DNA of 64,000 bases from SKW197 sp049970095. Lineage in GTDB: Archaea > Thermoplasmatota > Thermoplasmata > Lutacidiplasmatales > SKW197. The notes below the pieces were generated by a model. It ran no database searches. It worked only from the letters and a program-made list of their open reading frames with translations, and had not been told where the DNA came from. Of the stretch, positions 18,204-27,092 are shown in pieces. The stretch lies in contig JBMFNP010000001.1 in assembly GCA_049970095.1 (NCBI GenBank), forward strand, positions 26,101-90,100. The letters run 5' to 3'. Made by a program: the position numbers and the translations under genes. Numbering within the stretch: position 1 is the first letter of the stretch; each line of letters starts with the position of its first letter.

Positions 18204-19267
18204 TCCGGTGCGAATCTAACGGCAATTTTCTTATACATTTCAGAGGCTTTCAGCACATCCTCCAGTTTCACATATTCGTTTACATGATGAGAAACCTCTT
18301 CGTCTCCACAGCCGAAAAGCACTACATTTCTATTCACCTCGTAATACTTTACGAGCTCTGATGTGTACTTCAGCCCGACAAGCTGGGTTTTTGCAATTTC
18401 CAGTGTAGCAGTTATTACTTCGGATTTAGGATCTATTTCAATTGCTGGAAGTTCAAATGTTTTGTTAAGTACAAAATCTTTTTTTGCACTATGCATGTGT
18501 TTGCTTAATGCCTCGTAGATGCTTTTTACAGTGTGAGGGGGAGGAAACCGCACATCAATCATTGCATTGCATCTGTCAGCTACAACATTCACCTTCTCTC
18601 CACCATTAATCATGCCTATGTTTATAGTCACACCACCGAGCTGTGGATGGTCTACTGTATCTTTGAAGGTTTCAAGAGTTCTTAACACTTTCATCATTTT
18701 CAATATTGCATTTTCGCCCAGATGTGGCATTGCACCATGTGCAGCCTTTCCAAAGGTTTCTACCTGCAGGAACATGAGCCCTTTCTCTGCATAACCCACA
18801 TTCAGGTTTGTGGGTTCCCCAATCACAATAATGGGTGCGTTTCTTATGGCTTTTGCCCTGGAAAGCGAAGAAGCTCCCCGCATTGTAGTCTCTTCATCAG
18901 TGGTCAGCGCAATGGAGAAAGGAATTTTGCGCTTTACCAGTTCACTTGCGGCATTTAGCATTGCAGTGACCGAACCCTTCATGTCTGCAGCACCTCGCCC
19001 ATATATTTTTCCATCTGCTGTCTGTGCCTGTGCGTATGTCCAGAATTCTCCAATCGGGCATGTATCCAGATGCCCTGCAAAAACAGCACCACCCTCACCA
19101 AACTCAGCCAGAATTGCGGGTGAGCTGTCATCCCCGTACTCCGTAATTTTCATGTTCAGGGGTTTCAGGTAATCCACAACATACCTAACAATATCCGCTT
19201 TCTCTTCTTCAAGATATGACTTGAATTTAATCAGGTCTGCCAGAGTCTCAGTAATTTGTTTTCTCAT
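18200..19267 (-). CDS. M20-family metallopeptidase/deacylase (ArgE/DapE type)
   Basis: 355 residues. The two-zinc M20 fold shows GHLDT (first metal His and Asp), GRGAADMKGS (bridging Asp), TTDEET (catalytic Glu and metal Glu), GEPTN, and a late SHHVNEY supplying the last ligand. The dimerisation domain lies between about 170 and 280. Relatives deacylate N-acetyl-amino acids, N-succinyl-diaminopimelate or LysW-linked intermediates, or cleave dipeptides; the substrate is not evident. An in-frame TTG lies 18 nt upstream, but the ATG at 19267 is preferred because a TTTAATTAA-type promoter stretch ends just before it. It is first in a run with coaBC and trpS. Confidence 0.87.
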   Translation of the reverse strand: MRKQITETLADLIKFKSYLEEEKADIVRYVVDYLKPLNMKITEYGDDSSPAILAEFGEGGAVFAGHLDTCPIGEFWTYAQAQTADGKIYGRGAADMKGSVTAMLNAASELVKRKIPFSIALTTDEETTMRGASSLSRAKAIRNAPIIVIGEPTNLNVGYAEKGLMFLQVETFGKAAHGAMPHLGENAILKMMKVLRTLETFKDTVDHPQLGGVTINIGMINGGEKVNVVADRCNAMIDVRFPPPHTVKSIYEALSKHMHSAKKDFVLNKTFELPAIEIDPKSEVITATLEIAKTQLVGLKYTSELVKYYEVNRNVVLFGCGDEEVSHHVNEYVKLEDVLKASEMYKKIAVRFAPE

Positions 19268-19383
19268 GCTTGACCAATAATACAAGTAGTTAATTAAAAC
19301 TTTTGAAGGGTGCGGGGAGGCGATTTAAACTGAAAAATTTGGAAACAGTTAACCTAATATAATTTTCCTCTATTCTTTTATTT

Positions 19384-20721
19384 ATGAAAGCAAAGGTCCT
19401 GGTTATTGGTGGCGGAGGCAGGGAACACGCAATTGCAAGGGCACTTGTGTCCTCCGGTGCAAGGATCTATACTGTGATGCGGAACAGGAACCCTGGGATT
19501 TCAAGGATTTCTGAAAAAATAAAAGTGACGAAGGAAACTGAAATTTCTGCAGTGTGTGAATTTGCAAAAGAAAATGGTGTGGATATTGCAGTTTGTGGTC
19601 CTGAAGAACCTCTCGTGAATGGAATTGCAGATGCACTGGAGAAATTGGGAATTCCGTGTGTAGGCCCCCACAGCCGGGCAGCTATGATTGAAGGCTCCAA
19701 GATGTTTGCAAGGGAACTAATGAAAAAACACGCTATACCTGGTGCAGTAAGATTCAGGGTTGTTGGGAACATAGAGGATGCAAGATGTGCATTTGATGAA
19801 TACGAAAACAATTTTGTGATCAAACCCATTGGACTTACTGGCGGTAAAGGCGTAAAGGTGATGGGCGAACATCTGAAGGATGTGGGTGAGGCAATGGCGT
19901 ATGTAAAGGAGATAATTGAAAAAAAGATAGGAAATAGCCAGAATGTGCTCATTGAGGAAAAACTTGAGGGAGAGGAGTTTACATTGCAGGCATTTGTCAA
20001 TGAAAAGACGGTGTGTTTTTCTCCGCCAGTTCAGGATCACAAACGGCTCTATGAAGGTGATTGCGGACCAAACACAGGTGGTATGGGCTCATATTCATGC
20101 GAGAATTTCCTGCTGCCCTTTCTTACTGAGGAGGACCTAACAATGGCTAGGGAGATTATAATAAAAACAGTGGCTGCGCTTAAGAAAGAGGGAACACAAT
20201 ACCGCGGTTTTCTCTATGGACAGTTCATGGTGGCAGCAGATGGTGTGCATGTAATTGAGTTTAACTGCAGGCTAGGTGACCCCGAAGCAATGAATATCCT
20301 CACGCTGATAACTTCAAATTTTACAGAACTCTGCTATAAGATTGCAAACGGAGAGCATTTGCCAGCACCAGAATTCAAGCGTCTGGCTACAGTCTGCAAG
20401 TATGTGGTACCAGAAGGTTATGGTATAAACCCAAGGAGGGGAGAGGAAATAAGAATTGAGGAAGAAGGAATTCTAAAATCTGGTTGTGTTCCATATTATG
20501 CAATGGTTGATGAGATAGACGGTAAAATTTATACAACAACATCAAGAAGCGTGGGGATTGTGGGTGCTGCACCCACTTTAAGTGAGGCAGAACAAATTAC
20601 TGAGAAGGCGCTGGCGTTTATAAGTGGGAAAGTGTATGTCAGGCATGATATCGGCAAACCAGAAGTGATTGAGAAAAGAATAAATCACATGAAAGCACTG
20701 CGCTCTATGCACTCTTCGTAA
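19384..20721 (+). CDS. purD: Phosphoribosylamine-glycine ligase
   Basis: 445 residues. PurD joins 5-phosphoribosylamine and glycine with ATP in purine synthesis. The N-terminus VLVIGGGGREHAIARAL, the ATP-grasp core IKPIGLTGGKGVKVMG (~141-156), PPVQDHKRLYEGDCGPNTGGMG, and the metal-binding FNCRLGDPEAM all match. It is a full-length, single-function enzyme with no fused PurM or PurN, and no other pur gene lies in the window. A TATA-like stretch sits roughly 25-30 nt before the ATG, suggesting a leaderless message. Its last 17 nt overlap the end of the convergent pilin-like gene. Confidence 0.96.
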   Translation: MKAKVLVIGGGGREHAIARALVSSGARIYTVMRNRNPGISRISEKIKVTKETEISAVCEFAKENGVDIAVCGPEEPLVNGIADALEKLGIPCVGPHSRAAMIEGSKMFARELMKKHAIPGAVRFRVVGNIEDARCAFDEYENNFVIKPIGLTGGKGVKVMGEHLKDVGEAMAYVKEIIEKKIGNSQNVLIEEKLEGEEFTLQAFVNEKTVCFSPPVQDHKRLYEGDCGPNTGGMGSYSCENFLLPFLTEEDLTMAREIIIKTVAALKKEGTQYRGFLYGQFMVAADGVHVIEFNCRLGDPEAMNILTLITSNFTELCYKIANGEHLPAPEFKRLATVCKYVVPEGYGINPRRGEEIRIEEEGILKSGCVPYYAMVDEIDGKIYTTTSRSVGIVGAAPTLSEAEQITEKALAFISGKVYVRHDIGKPEVIEKRINHMKALRSMHSS

Positions 20722-21184
20722 TTTCTACATATATTCCAACACCAGGATTATATTTGCATGTAAGTGTAAGTGTGTGTAAGCCCCTTCCGAGTTGGAAGGT
20801 GTCATTTTTATCAGAACACATTCTTACATTCGGGTTTGTGATTATTATTTTTCCTTCCCCTGCGCTTGTAAGCTTATAAATGATGGAAGTAGTTGTGGTT
20901 GTTTGGGTGATTGGACCCCCAATTTTTATGTACTCAATTTTTGTGAAAAAACCTTCATTAATATGGAGTGTGACTTCGTCAGAACTATTAAGAGTACCGA
21001 GATACACCTTTTTCACGCTGTTTGCAAGTATATTTAGTTCATTTCGGAGTTGTTGTTCTGTGTTGAATTTATCGTATGAAAAAAACGCTCCGAAAATTAA
21101 GGGTATGGAAATACCTAAAACTACCGCAATTATTGTCAATTGTAAAGGGAGACCTTCTAAACCCTTATAATCCCAGGCAAACAT
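20705..21184 (-). CDS. Pilin-like protein with LEGLP signal
   Basis: 159 residues. A short basic head ending DYKG precedes LEGLPLQLTIIAVVLGISIPLIFG (residues 9-32, with a break implied by signal cleavage after KG). This is the class III (type IV pilin) signal layout, in which a prepilin peptidase cuts after K/R-G and the hydrophobic helix remains as the assembly core. The rest is a beta-rich exported domain with two late cysteines (VRMCSDKND and LTLTCKYN) that may form a disulfide. The gene ends in TAG and lies 36 nt downstream of a second protein with the same KG/LEGLPL signal, so the two look like partners in one filament or surface assembly. Confidence 0.75.
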   Translation of the reverse strand: MFAWDYKGLEGLPLQLTIIAVVLGISIPLIFGAFFSYDKFNTEQQLRNELNILANSVKKVYLGTLNSSDEVTLHINEGFFTKIEYIKIGGPITQTTTTTSIIYKLTSAGEGKIIITNPNVRMCSDKNDTFQLGRGLHTLTLTCKYNPGVGIYVEITKSA

Positions 21185-21220
21185 ACAAAAACCAAAATAA
21201 AAAAAGAGTTAAATAACTTT

Positions 21221-21637
21221 TTAGTCGTGCACTGTTATAAGGCCCTGAACAATCTTCATGGTGGTACCTGTGTACTGGGCAGTCACCTTTATTTCTCCGG
21301 TATGCACATTCATTGGAAGTGTCGGGGTCACATCAAACGCTGCCTGTCCGTTCTTGTCTGTAAGTTTCTTTTGATCCACGCCACAGCCCTCAAGGTGTAT
21401 TTCTACACCCTCCAGTACTTTTCCGTTCACATCATAGGCTGTTACTGTTACTGTAACGGTGTTTCCCACTGTCAGGTCTGTATTGTCAATAGAGATATGG
21501 TCCAGTTCTGGTTTCTTTACCATGTACATCCAGCCGACAAGAATGGCAATGCCGACCGCTGCAATGATCACCATGATTATTAGGTACAGCGGAAGTCCCT
21601 CAAGTGCGCCTTTCCTGTTTACTTTGTATCGCCTCAT
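21221..21637 (-). CDS. Pilin-like protein with an Ig-like domain
   Basis: 138 residues from the ATG at 21637, which has GGTGAT 8 nt upstream. A longer in-frame start at 21673 lacks a good site. The head MRRYKVNRKG and the following ALEGLPLYLIIMVIIAAVG form a class III signal closely matching the neighbouring pilin-like gene. The exported part (~40-138) is one bacterial-Ig-like domain with TVTVTAYDVNGKVLEGVEI and TDKNGQAAFDVTPTL, as in invasin or adhesin modules. A TATA-like AAATATG lies 25-30 nt before the ribosome binding site. A filament tip or adhesive subunit is a reasonable inference. Confidence 0.75.
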   Translation of the reverse strand: MRRYKVNRKGALEGLPLYLIIMVIIAAVGIAILVGWMYMVKKPELDHISIDNTDLTVGNTVTVTVTAYDVNGKVLEGVEIHLEGCGVDQKKLTDKNGQAAFDVTPTLPMNVHTGEIKVTAQYTGTTMKIVQGLITVHD

Positions 21638-21778
21638 ATTTTTTATCACCGTCCAATATATGGCATTTGTCATATTTAAGTTTTGTGGGGTATTGAGAAT
21701 TCAACCTGAAATTAACGACAGTATATCGTTTATATATGCTACCAGAAAACCTTAAAATCTAATAGCATATGGGGTTAT

Positions 21779-23092
21779 ATGTGGTATGTATATAGCAGTG
21801 AAATCATTCCAGAAATGGAAGGGCAGGAAGTAAAGGTTGCTGGCTGGATCGAAGAGATAAGAAATTTGGGGAGCATTGCCTTTCTTATATTGAGGGACCG
21901 CAAGGGCAGAGTCCAGTTAACTGCACTCAAGAAGGAAATGGGGAAAGAAAAATTCTTAGAGTTAGCAGGGCTTCCAAGAGAGAGTGTTATTGAGGTTACT
22001 GGAAAAGTTCAGAGAAGCAATGAAGCAAGAGCTGGATTTGAGATTATTCCAAAGAATTACCGTGTGCTTTCAACCGCAAAAACACCCCTGCCACTAGGAG
22101 TGGTAGATAAAGTGAATGCAGAACTGGACACCCGATTAGATAACCGTTTCATAGACCTGAGAAAGGATGATGTGCGCGCAATTTTTTTAATTAGAAATCT
22201 GGTATGTGCAGGCATGCGAAAGTATTTTTTTGAAAATGGATATATTGAGGTGCATACGCCAAAAATTGTTTTTGCAGGTGCAGAAGGTGGAGCTACCTTG
22301 TTTGAAATAGAATACTTCGGGAGAAAAGCATATCTTGCCCAGAGCCCTCAACTATACAAACAAATGCTAATGGCTACAGGTCTGGACAGGATCTATGAAA
22401 TTGCTCCCGCTTTTCGTGCGGAACCCTCAGATACAGTTAGACATCTCTCTGAGTTTATATCGCTTGATGTGGAAATTGCATATATCCAGGATTCTGGAGA
22501 TGTAATGCGTGCATTAGAAAACCTGATAGCCAGCACACTCTCATTTGTTGCTGAACACGGGAGGAGAGAACTTGAGAAACTCAGATGTAATGTGAAGGTT
22601 CCAAGTGTTCCATTCAGGAAAATTACCCACAGGGAATGTCTTGAAATACTTAAATCACTGGGTTGGAATGGAGGAAATACTGTAGATACAGAAGGAGAAA
22701 AACTTCTAGGCGATTATGTATTGAAAAATTATGGAGAGGAATTTTTCTTCATAACAGAGTTCCCTACTGAGGTAAAGAGAGGAACTTTCTATGCGATGAG
22801 GAAAGATGAGAATCCAGAACTGACAGCGTATTTTGATCTTGAGTACAAGGGACAGGAACTAGTGTCTGGAGGTCAGCGAGAGCACAGATATGAAAAACTT
22901 GTTGCTCAGATGGCTGAAAACGGAATAAATATTTCTACATTTGAGCCCTACTTGAAAGCGTTCAGATACGGAATGCCCCCACATGGTGGCTTCGGTTTGG
23001 GTATAGATAGATTTGTGCAGAAAATGCTGAATCTTGGGAACATAAGGGAAGCTGTGCTTTTCCCGAGAGATAGGGTGAGAGTGACACCTTAA
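21779..23092 (+). CDS. aspS: Aspartyl-tRNA synthetase (archaeal type)
   Basis: 437 residues, the compact archaeal form without the bacterial insertion. The N-terminal OB fold binds the anticodon (VKVAGWIEEIRNLGSIAFLI). The class II catalytic domain has motif 2 FRAEPSDTVRHLSEFISLD, the LAQSPQLYKQMLM stretch, and motif 3 GFGLGIDRFVQKML. The residue that is Trp or His in studied archaeal enzymes (after GWV/GWI) is Glu here, so I cannot tell whether the enzyme also charges tRNA-Asn. A TTTATATATGC box lies about 45 nt upstream. The stop overlaps the convergent HAD gene by 4 nt. Confidence 0.95.
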   Translation: MWYVYSSEIIPEMEGQEVKVAGWIEEIRNLGSIAFLILRDRKGRVQLTALKKEMGKEKFLELAGLPRESVIEVTGKVQRSNEARAGFEIIPKNYRVLSTAKTPLPLGVVDKVNAELDTRLDNRFIDLRKDDVRAIFLIRNLVCAGMRKYFFENGYIEVHTPKIVFAGAEGGATLFEIEYFGRKAYLAQSPQLYKQMLMATGLDRIYEIAPAFRAEPSDTVRHLSEFISLDVEIAYIQDSGDVMRALENLIASTLSFVAEHGRRELEKLRCNVKVPSVPFRKITHRECLEILKSLGWNGGNTVDTEGEKLLGDYVLKNYGEEFFFITEFPTEVKRGTFYAMRKDENPELTAYFDLEYKGQELVSGGQREHRYEKLVAQMAENGINISTFEPYLKAFRYGMPPHGGFGLGIDRFVQKMLNLGNIREAVLFPRDRVRVTP

Positions 23093-23739
23093 ATTAGTGG
23101 TTCCAGAACAGGTATCAGGGCTTTCATATCAGTACTTTTTACCACAAGATCCGCATCCCTGCACACTTCTTCGTCCACCGGAGAAAATGCTATTCCATAC
23201 CCGGAAACTCTGAACATCTGACAGTCTATGAAACTGTTACCAATGGAAATGATTTCCGATTTTCTAATGTTAAGGCGCCTTGCAATTTCTTTAACAGCCA
23301 CATCCTTTTCTAGAAGCTTTACCCTGAGAATCCCTCTACCTGTAAGGAATCCGTTCTTATCTGTTTCCAATCCGTTTGCAAGCACCTCATGAATTCCAAG
23401 TGCTCTACCCACCCGATTTGCAAGCAAATCAATACCACCACTTGCTATTGCAATGTACACCTTTTCTTTCCTCAAAAAATCAAAGAGCTCTGTTGCACCT
23501 TTTTTCAGGGGCACTTTTGATAGAATTTCCTCTATCTCAGAAATGTGAATTCTCCCTTTTTTTGATAGCCAGAGAGATATATCCCTTCTCATGAATTCCT
23601 CATCGTCAATAATCCCATTCAAAAATTGATTTAGTGCCTGGTCATTGTTCACAGAGTAATGTTTGTGTACCCAAGACCATGAACTCTCAATATCTACGAG
23701 CGTACCGTCCAGGTCAAAAATGAGCAGGCGGTAGACCAT
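23089..23739 (-). CDS. HAD-family phosphatase (phosphoserine-phosphatase-like)
   Basis: 216 residues. Motif I is FDLDGTLVD (nucleophile and acid Asp, residues 8-12), motif II is IASGG (~98-102), motif III is the Lys near VKLLEKDVAV, and motif IV is IGNSFIDCQMF, with Asn where many relatives have Asp. The four-helix cap between 17 and 90 is of the C1 type seen in SerB-like phosphatases. Phosphoserine is a possible substrate but other phosphomonoesters are equally possible. It converges with aspS (4-nt overlap) and lies 62 nt downstream of the PKD surface gene, separated by a T/A-rich stretch that may terminate transcription. Confidence 0.85.
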   Translation of the reverse strand: MVYRLLIFDLDGTLVDIESSWSWVHKHYSVNNDQALNQFLNGIIDDEEFMRRDISLWLSKKGRIHISEIEEILSKVPLKKGATELFDFLRKEKVYIAIASGGIDLLANRVGRALGIHEVLANGLETDKNGFLTGRGILRVKLLEKDVAVKEIARRLNIRKSEIISIGNSFIDCQMFRVSGYGIAFSPVDEEVCRDADLVVKSTDMKALIPVLEPLI

Positions 23740-23801
23740 ATAGCCACCAAACCTAAATTAAAATAAAATAAAAAGAGATTTTTTGTGTTTTTATATTGTT
23801 T

Positions 23802-26800
23802 TTATTTTTTCTTCTCTTTTTTCTCTTCCTTTGTTTCTTTTTCTGGCTTTTTCTTCTTAATCTTTTCCTCTTCTTCCTCTTCACCGCCTTTCCGTCTCTT
23901 GCTGACTATGTAAATTACCAGTAGGGCGATTACTACAGCTGCAATACCTCCGCCGTACATTGCGTAGGTTTTCCATGCTGCCTCGTTTACTGTAATCTCT
24001 TTCTTCATCCCATTGTTATCTGTATAGGTGTAGTACTCCTGAGCAGAATAAACACTTACATTGAGGCTGAAAGTTCCCGCAGTGTCAGGAGTCCATCTGA
24101 ATTCCACAGTCATTGTTTCATTATATTTAAGGGCGGTACCGTTGGGGTATGTGAATGTTGTGATGTTGCCCACTTCCCTTGCATCACCAGCACTTGAAAT
24201 CAGCGTGAATGAAAGGTAATTGATGACTGCACTGGAGTTTTCACCACCAATGTTTTTGATTTCCACTTTGATTGTGCACTGAGTGCCCACTTCAAATTTA
24301 TCTGGCAAAGTTACATTCGTGATTTCTAAGTCAGGCCTCGCGCTGGTGTTCAGCCGCACATTCAGAACCACAGTAGTATTTTTTGAATTACCAGCAATAT
24401 CCCAAACCGTTAGGGTGATGTTCCAGTCGCCAGGTTCCAAGCCATTTTCAATGAAGTATGTGGTATTGTTTGATTCATTCTGGAGGAAAATTTGACCCTT
24501 CTTTTCAACCGTCCAGTTGTATTTTACAATAGTTCCTCCATGTGGATCATAGGACTCATTTGCTTTCAATGTGAGATTTGTCTTTTCAATCACACTCGTG
24601 GTTTCTGTGTTTTCTGCGTCATACACCTTGATTACTGGTTCAGGTGCCTCAGTGTCATTTACAATCACTGTAATCGTAGTGTTTGCCCAGTTACCTGCAA
24701 TATCTGTCACATTCAGTGTCACATTGTAAATCCAGCATCCCTTTACTGTCACTGTCCTACCAGATATATTGAAGGTGGTAATATTTACATAGTTTGCTCC
24801 TCCAACAAATGTATGGGAAATGTTGTAAAGGCGATTATCCATGGTCTCAGTAACCGTGGTGTTATCACCAAAGTCCCATGCCCAACTCCTTATTGTTCCG
24901 TTTCTGTCGCTTCCTGTTATGCTGTCTGAGGAGTAAGAGCCGTTGAACACTACCGGTGTGGTTACATTCGTAAATACATAGGTTGTGTTGTTGCCATTTG
25001 CATTAATCACTGCCAAAGGCACAACGCCATCCACATGTAGCGTCATGTTAGTTGTGTTTGTCTGCCCACCACTTCCGAGCACCGTGAGTTTTACTGTAAT
25101 TCTCTCCCCTGCTTTTGTGTAGGTGTGGTTGATGGTAATATTCTCTGTTGAGGTTACTGTGCCATCACCGAAATCCCATGTGTATTTTGTAATATTGCCA
25201 ACAGGAATTATGGAATTCTGGGCACTGAAAGTCACATTTTCATTTGCCTTCACGATTACAGTATAGTTTTCGTATGTAGCATTTATGATATTGTAATCTC
25301 CCCATTCTTCCGCAGTTACATTGATCACTGGCTTTACCTCGGAGAACTTCTCAAACTCCATTCTTGCAGAAGCATAAGTGTAGCCACTCCCTGTTTTTGG
25401 ATCTATTTCAAATTTTTGCCAGTTGTTTATAGGCCAGAGGTCAACAAAACCTCTGTCAAATGTGTGATCCGTAAGTACATATCCAGGTGGCAAAGTAATC
25501 TGGTATTTGTAGTCGGAAAATACACTGTCGTAGAGAAAACCAAAGTTGCATTCGTAAGCATCACTTGTGTTTATTGTAGCATCCGAGTGGAATGTATAGG
25601 TGTAATTTATGTATATGGGTGCATCGGTGGTGACATCAATAGGATTGCTTGTGTTTGTTATACCTGTATCCTTCACACTCACACTGAAGCCAGATATATT
25701 TGTGAAACTAGTAGCATTTATTTCAAATCCGAACTGGTTAGGGACATATAGAGGTCCTGCCTTTGCTAGATACTCTTTGAATGCATCCATTTCTGTCTGG
25801 CTCACCTTGAAATCTCTGTTTCCAAATGTGAAATCAATCTGGAGTCTAAGAATGCCTGTATCTGCCAGTTCCAGCCACGGAAACGAATAATGTGGGTAAA
25901 TTTTTGCCTTTGTGGTTGCAGTAAAATTGTTCATATCAGTGAGGTTGAGTTCAGTCAATATTTCTCCTTTGGTTACCTGCTTTACTTTTGCATCCTTGAT
26001 CTGGAGGATTCCGCTACTTACACTCACACTCTTGTTAATGTATGTGGTGTAACCCTCAGAAGCAACAATCAGCACAAAGTTACCTGGATATGCACCGATT
26101 TCAAAGTATGGTGTGTTTTCAAATTCTCTTGTGAAAGCTTTAAGTGTGTTCTGGTCAATGAGGATTACCGTAGTATGTTTTGCATCTGTGATTATGTTGC
26201 CTTCCATATCCCTAAGCACACCTTTAATGAAGGTTTTATACAGTGTAATGTTTATATCAATTCCACCGTTCTCTGGCAGTGTCACTGTCACATTGTAGGT
26301 TGGAGAGTACTGCGGATATTCTACGATGAGGTTATATGTTCCTGGATAGAATGAGATGTTAAATCCCTGCACTTTCGGGTCGGTAACATTCACATCATTG
26401 GGCAGCGGGATCCCATAACTTCTCGTTTCCTCACTGTACTTGTGTGCAATGTCCACAATTTTAACTGTAGCGTTGGTAGTGAAATCCCCGCCAGTTGCAA
26501 GCCGAATTGTGCCATTAACATACGCGTTCACATCCTTTTTCTCAGTTGTGAGTTCCTTCTCTACATTTTGTGTGAATACACCAAAGGGCTCAGTTTCTGT
26601 GTAAAGGAAAACTTCATTAATTTTCTTTTGCGAATCCATCACCAGTTTATAGTAACCTGGGGATGCTGAGAAGATAAAGAAACCACCAGTCCTCGTGGTC
26701 GTGGTGCTTGTCACCTCTCCTTTTGCAAAAGAGTAGAGCTTGACTGTAAGTCCTTCTGGTGCAAAATCCCCATCAGTTGTGTACACGGTGCCAGATATTG

Positions 26801-26900
26801 TCACCGTAGGGGATGTTCCATTCGCCTTCAGCGTAGAGCACACTAGCAGTCCAAGCACCAATATTGTACCTATTATTTTCAGACACTGTTGTTGTTTCAT
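23802..26900 (-). CDS. Cell-surface protein with carboxypeptidase-like, PKD and CARDB domains
   Basis: 1032 residues. In order: a signal peptide (~1-28, IIGTILVLGLLVCS); carboxypeptidase-regulatory-like beta sandwiches (SGTVYTTDGDFAPEGLTVKL, and two or three more up to ~310); a central beta-rich region; two or three PKD domains with YTWDFGDGTVTST and WAWDFGDNTTV (~590-830); a C-terminal CARDB domain (ARPDLEITNVTLPDKFEVGT); a membrane anchor (~985-1005, GGGIAAVVIALLVIYIV); and a Lys/Glu-rich cytosolic tail. The many N-x-S/T sequons suggest glycosylation. It is an adhesin or S-layer-associated protein by architecture. The gene stands alone, with no SD-like motif noted. Confidence 0.88.
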   Translation of the reverse strand: MKQQQCLKIIGTILVLGLLVCSTLKANGTSPTVTISGTVYTTDGDFAPEGLTVKLYSFAKGEVTSTTTTRTGGFFIFSASPGYYKLVMDSQKKINEVFLYTETEPFGVFTQNVEKELTTEKKDVNAYVNGTIRLATGGDFTTNATVKIVDIAHKYSEETRSYGIPLPNDVNVTDPKVQGFNISFYPGTYNLIVEYPQYSPTYNVTVTLPENGGIDINITLYKTFIKGVLRDMEGNIITDAKHTTVILIDQNTLKAFTREFENTPYFEIGAYPGNFVLIVASEGYTTYINKSVSVSSGILQIKDAKVKQVTKGEILTELNLTDMNNFTATTKAKIYPHYSFPWLELADTGILRLQIDFTFGNRDFKVSQTEMDAFKEYLAKAGPLYVPNQFGFEINATSFTNISGFSVSVKDTGITNTSNPIDVTTDAPIYINYTYTFHSDATINTSDAYECNFGFLYDSVFSDYKYQITLPPGYVLTDHTFDRGFVDLWPINNWQKFEIDPKTGSGYTYASARMEFEKFSEVKPVINVTAEEWGDYNIINATYENYTVIVKANENVTFSAQNSIIPVGNITKYTWDFGDGTVTSTENITINHTYTKAGERITVKLTVLGSGGQTNTTNMTLHVDGVVPLAVINANGNNTTYVFTNVTTPVVFNGSYSSDSITGSDRNGTIRSWAWDFGDNTTVTETMDNRLYNISHTFVGGANYVNITTFNISGRTVTVKGCWIYNVTLNVTDIAGNWANTTITVIVNDTEAPEPVIKVYDAENTETTSVIEKTNLTLKANESYDPHGGTIVKYNWTVEKKGQIFLQNESNNTTYFIENGLEPGDWNITLTVWDIAGNSKNTTVVLNVRLNTSARPDLEITNVTLPDKFEVGTQCTIKVEIKNIGGENSSAVINYLSFTLISSAGDAREVGNITTFTYPNGTALKYNETMTVEFRWTPDTAGTFSLNVSVYSAQEYYTYTDNNGMKKEITVNEAAWKTYAMYGGGIAAVVIALLVIYIVSKRRKGGEEEEEEKIKKKKPEKETKEEKKEKKK

Positions 26901-27092
26901 TTTCCATCCTCCAATTTGGCTATGCCTGATTTTTTCAGTTTAACACCTACTCATTAATATAATTTTGCCTTCACCGGGTTTCATTGAGTGTTTCTCAAAA
27001 CTGCCCTCTCACCCAGGTACCATCTTTTTCTGCCGTCTTAGAAGTTTGAGGTCGTGGAAAAATCTATATCTCTTTGTAAACTTCGCCATTCA

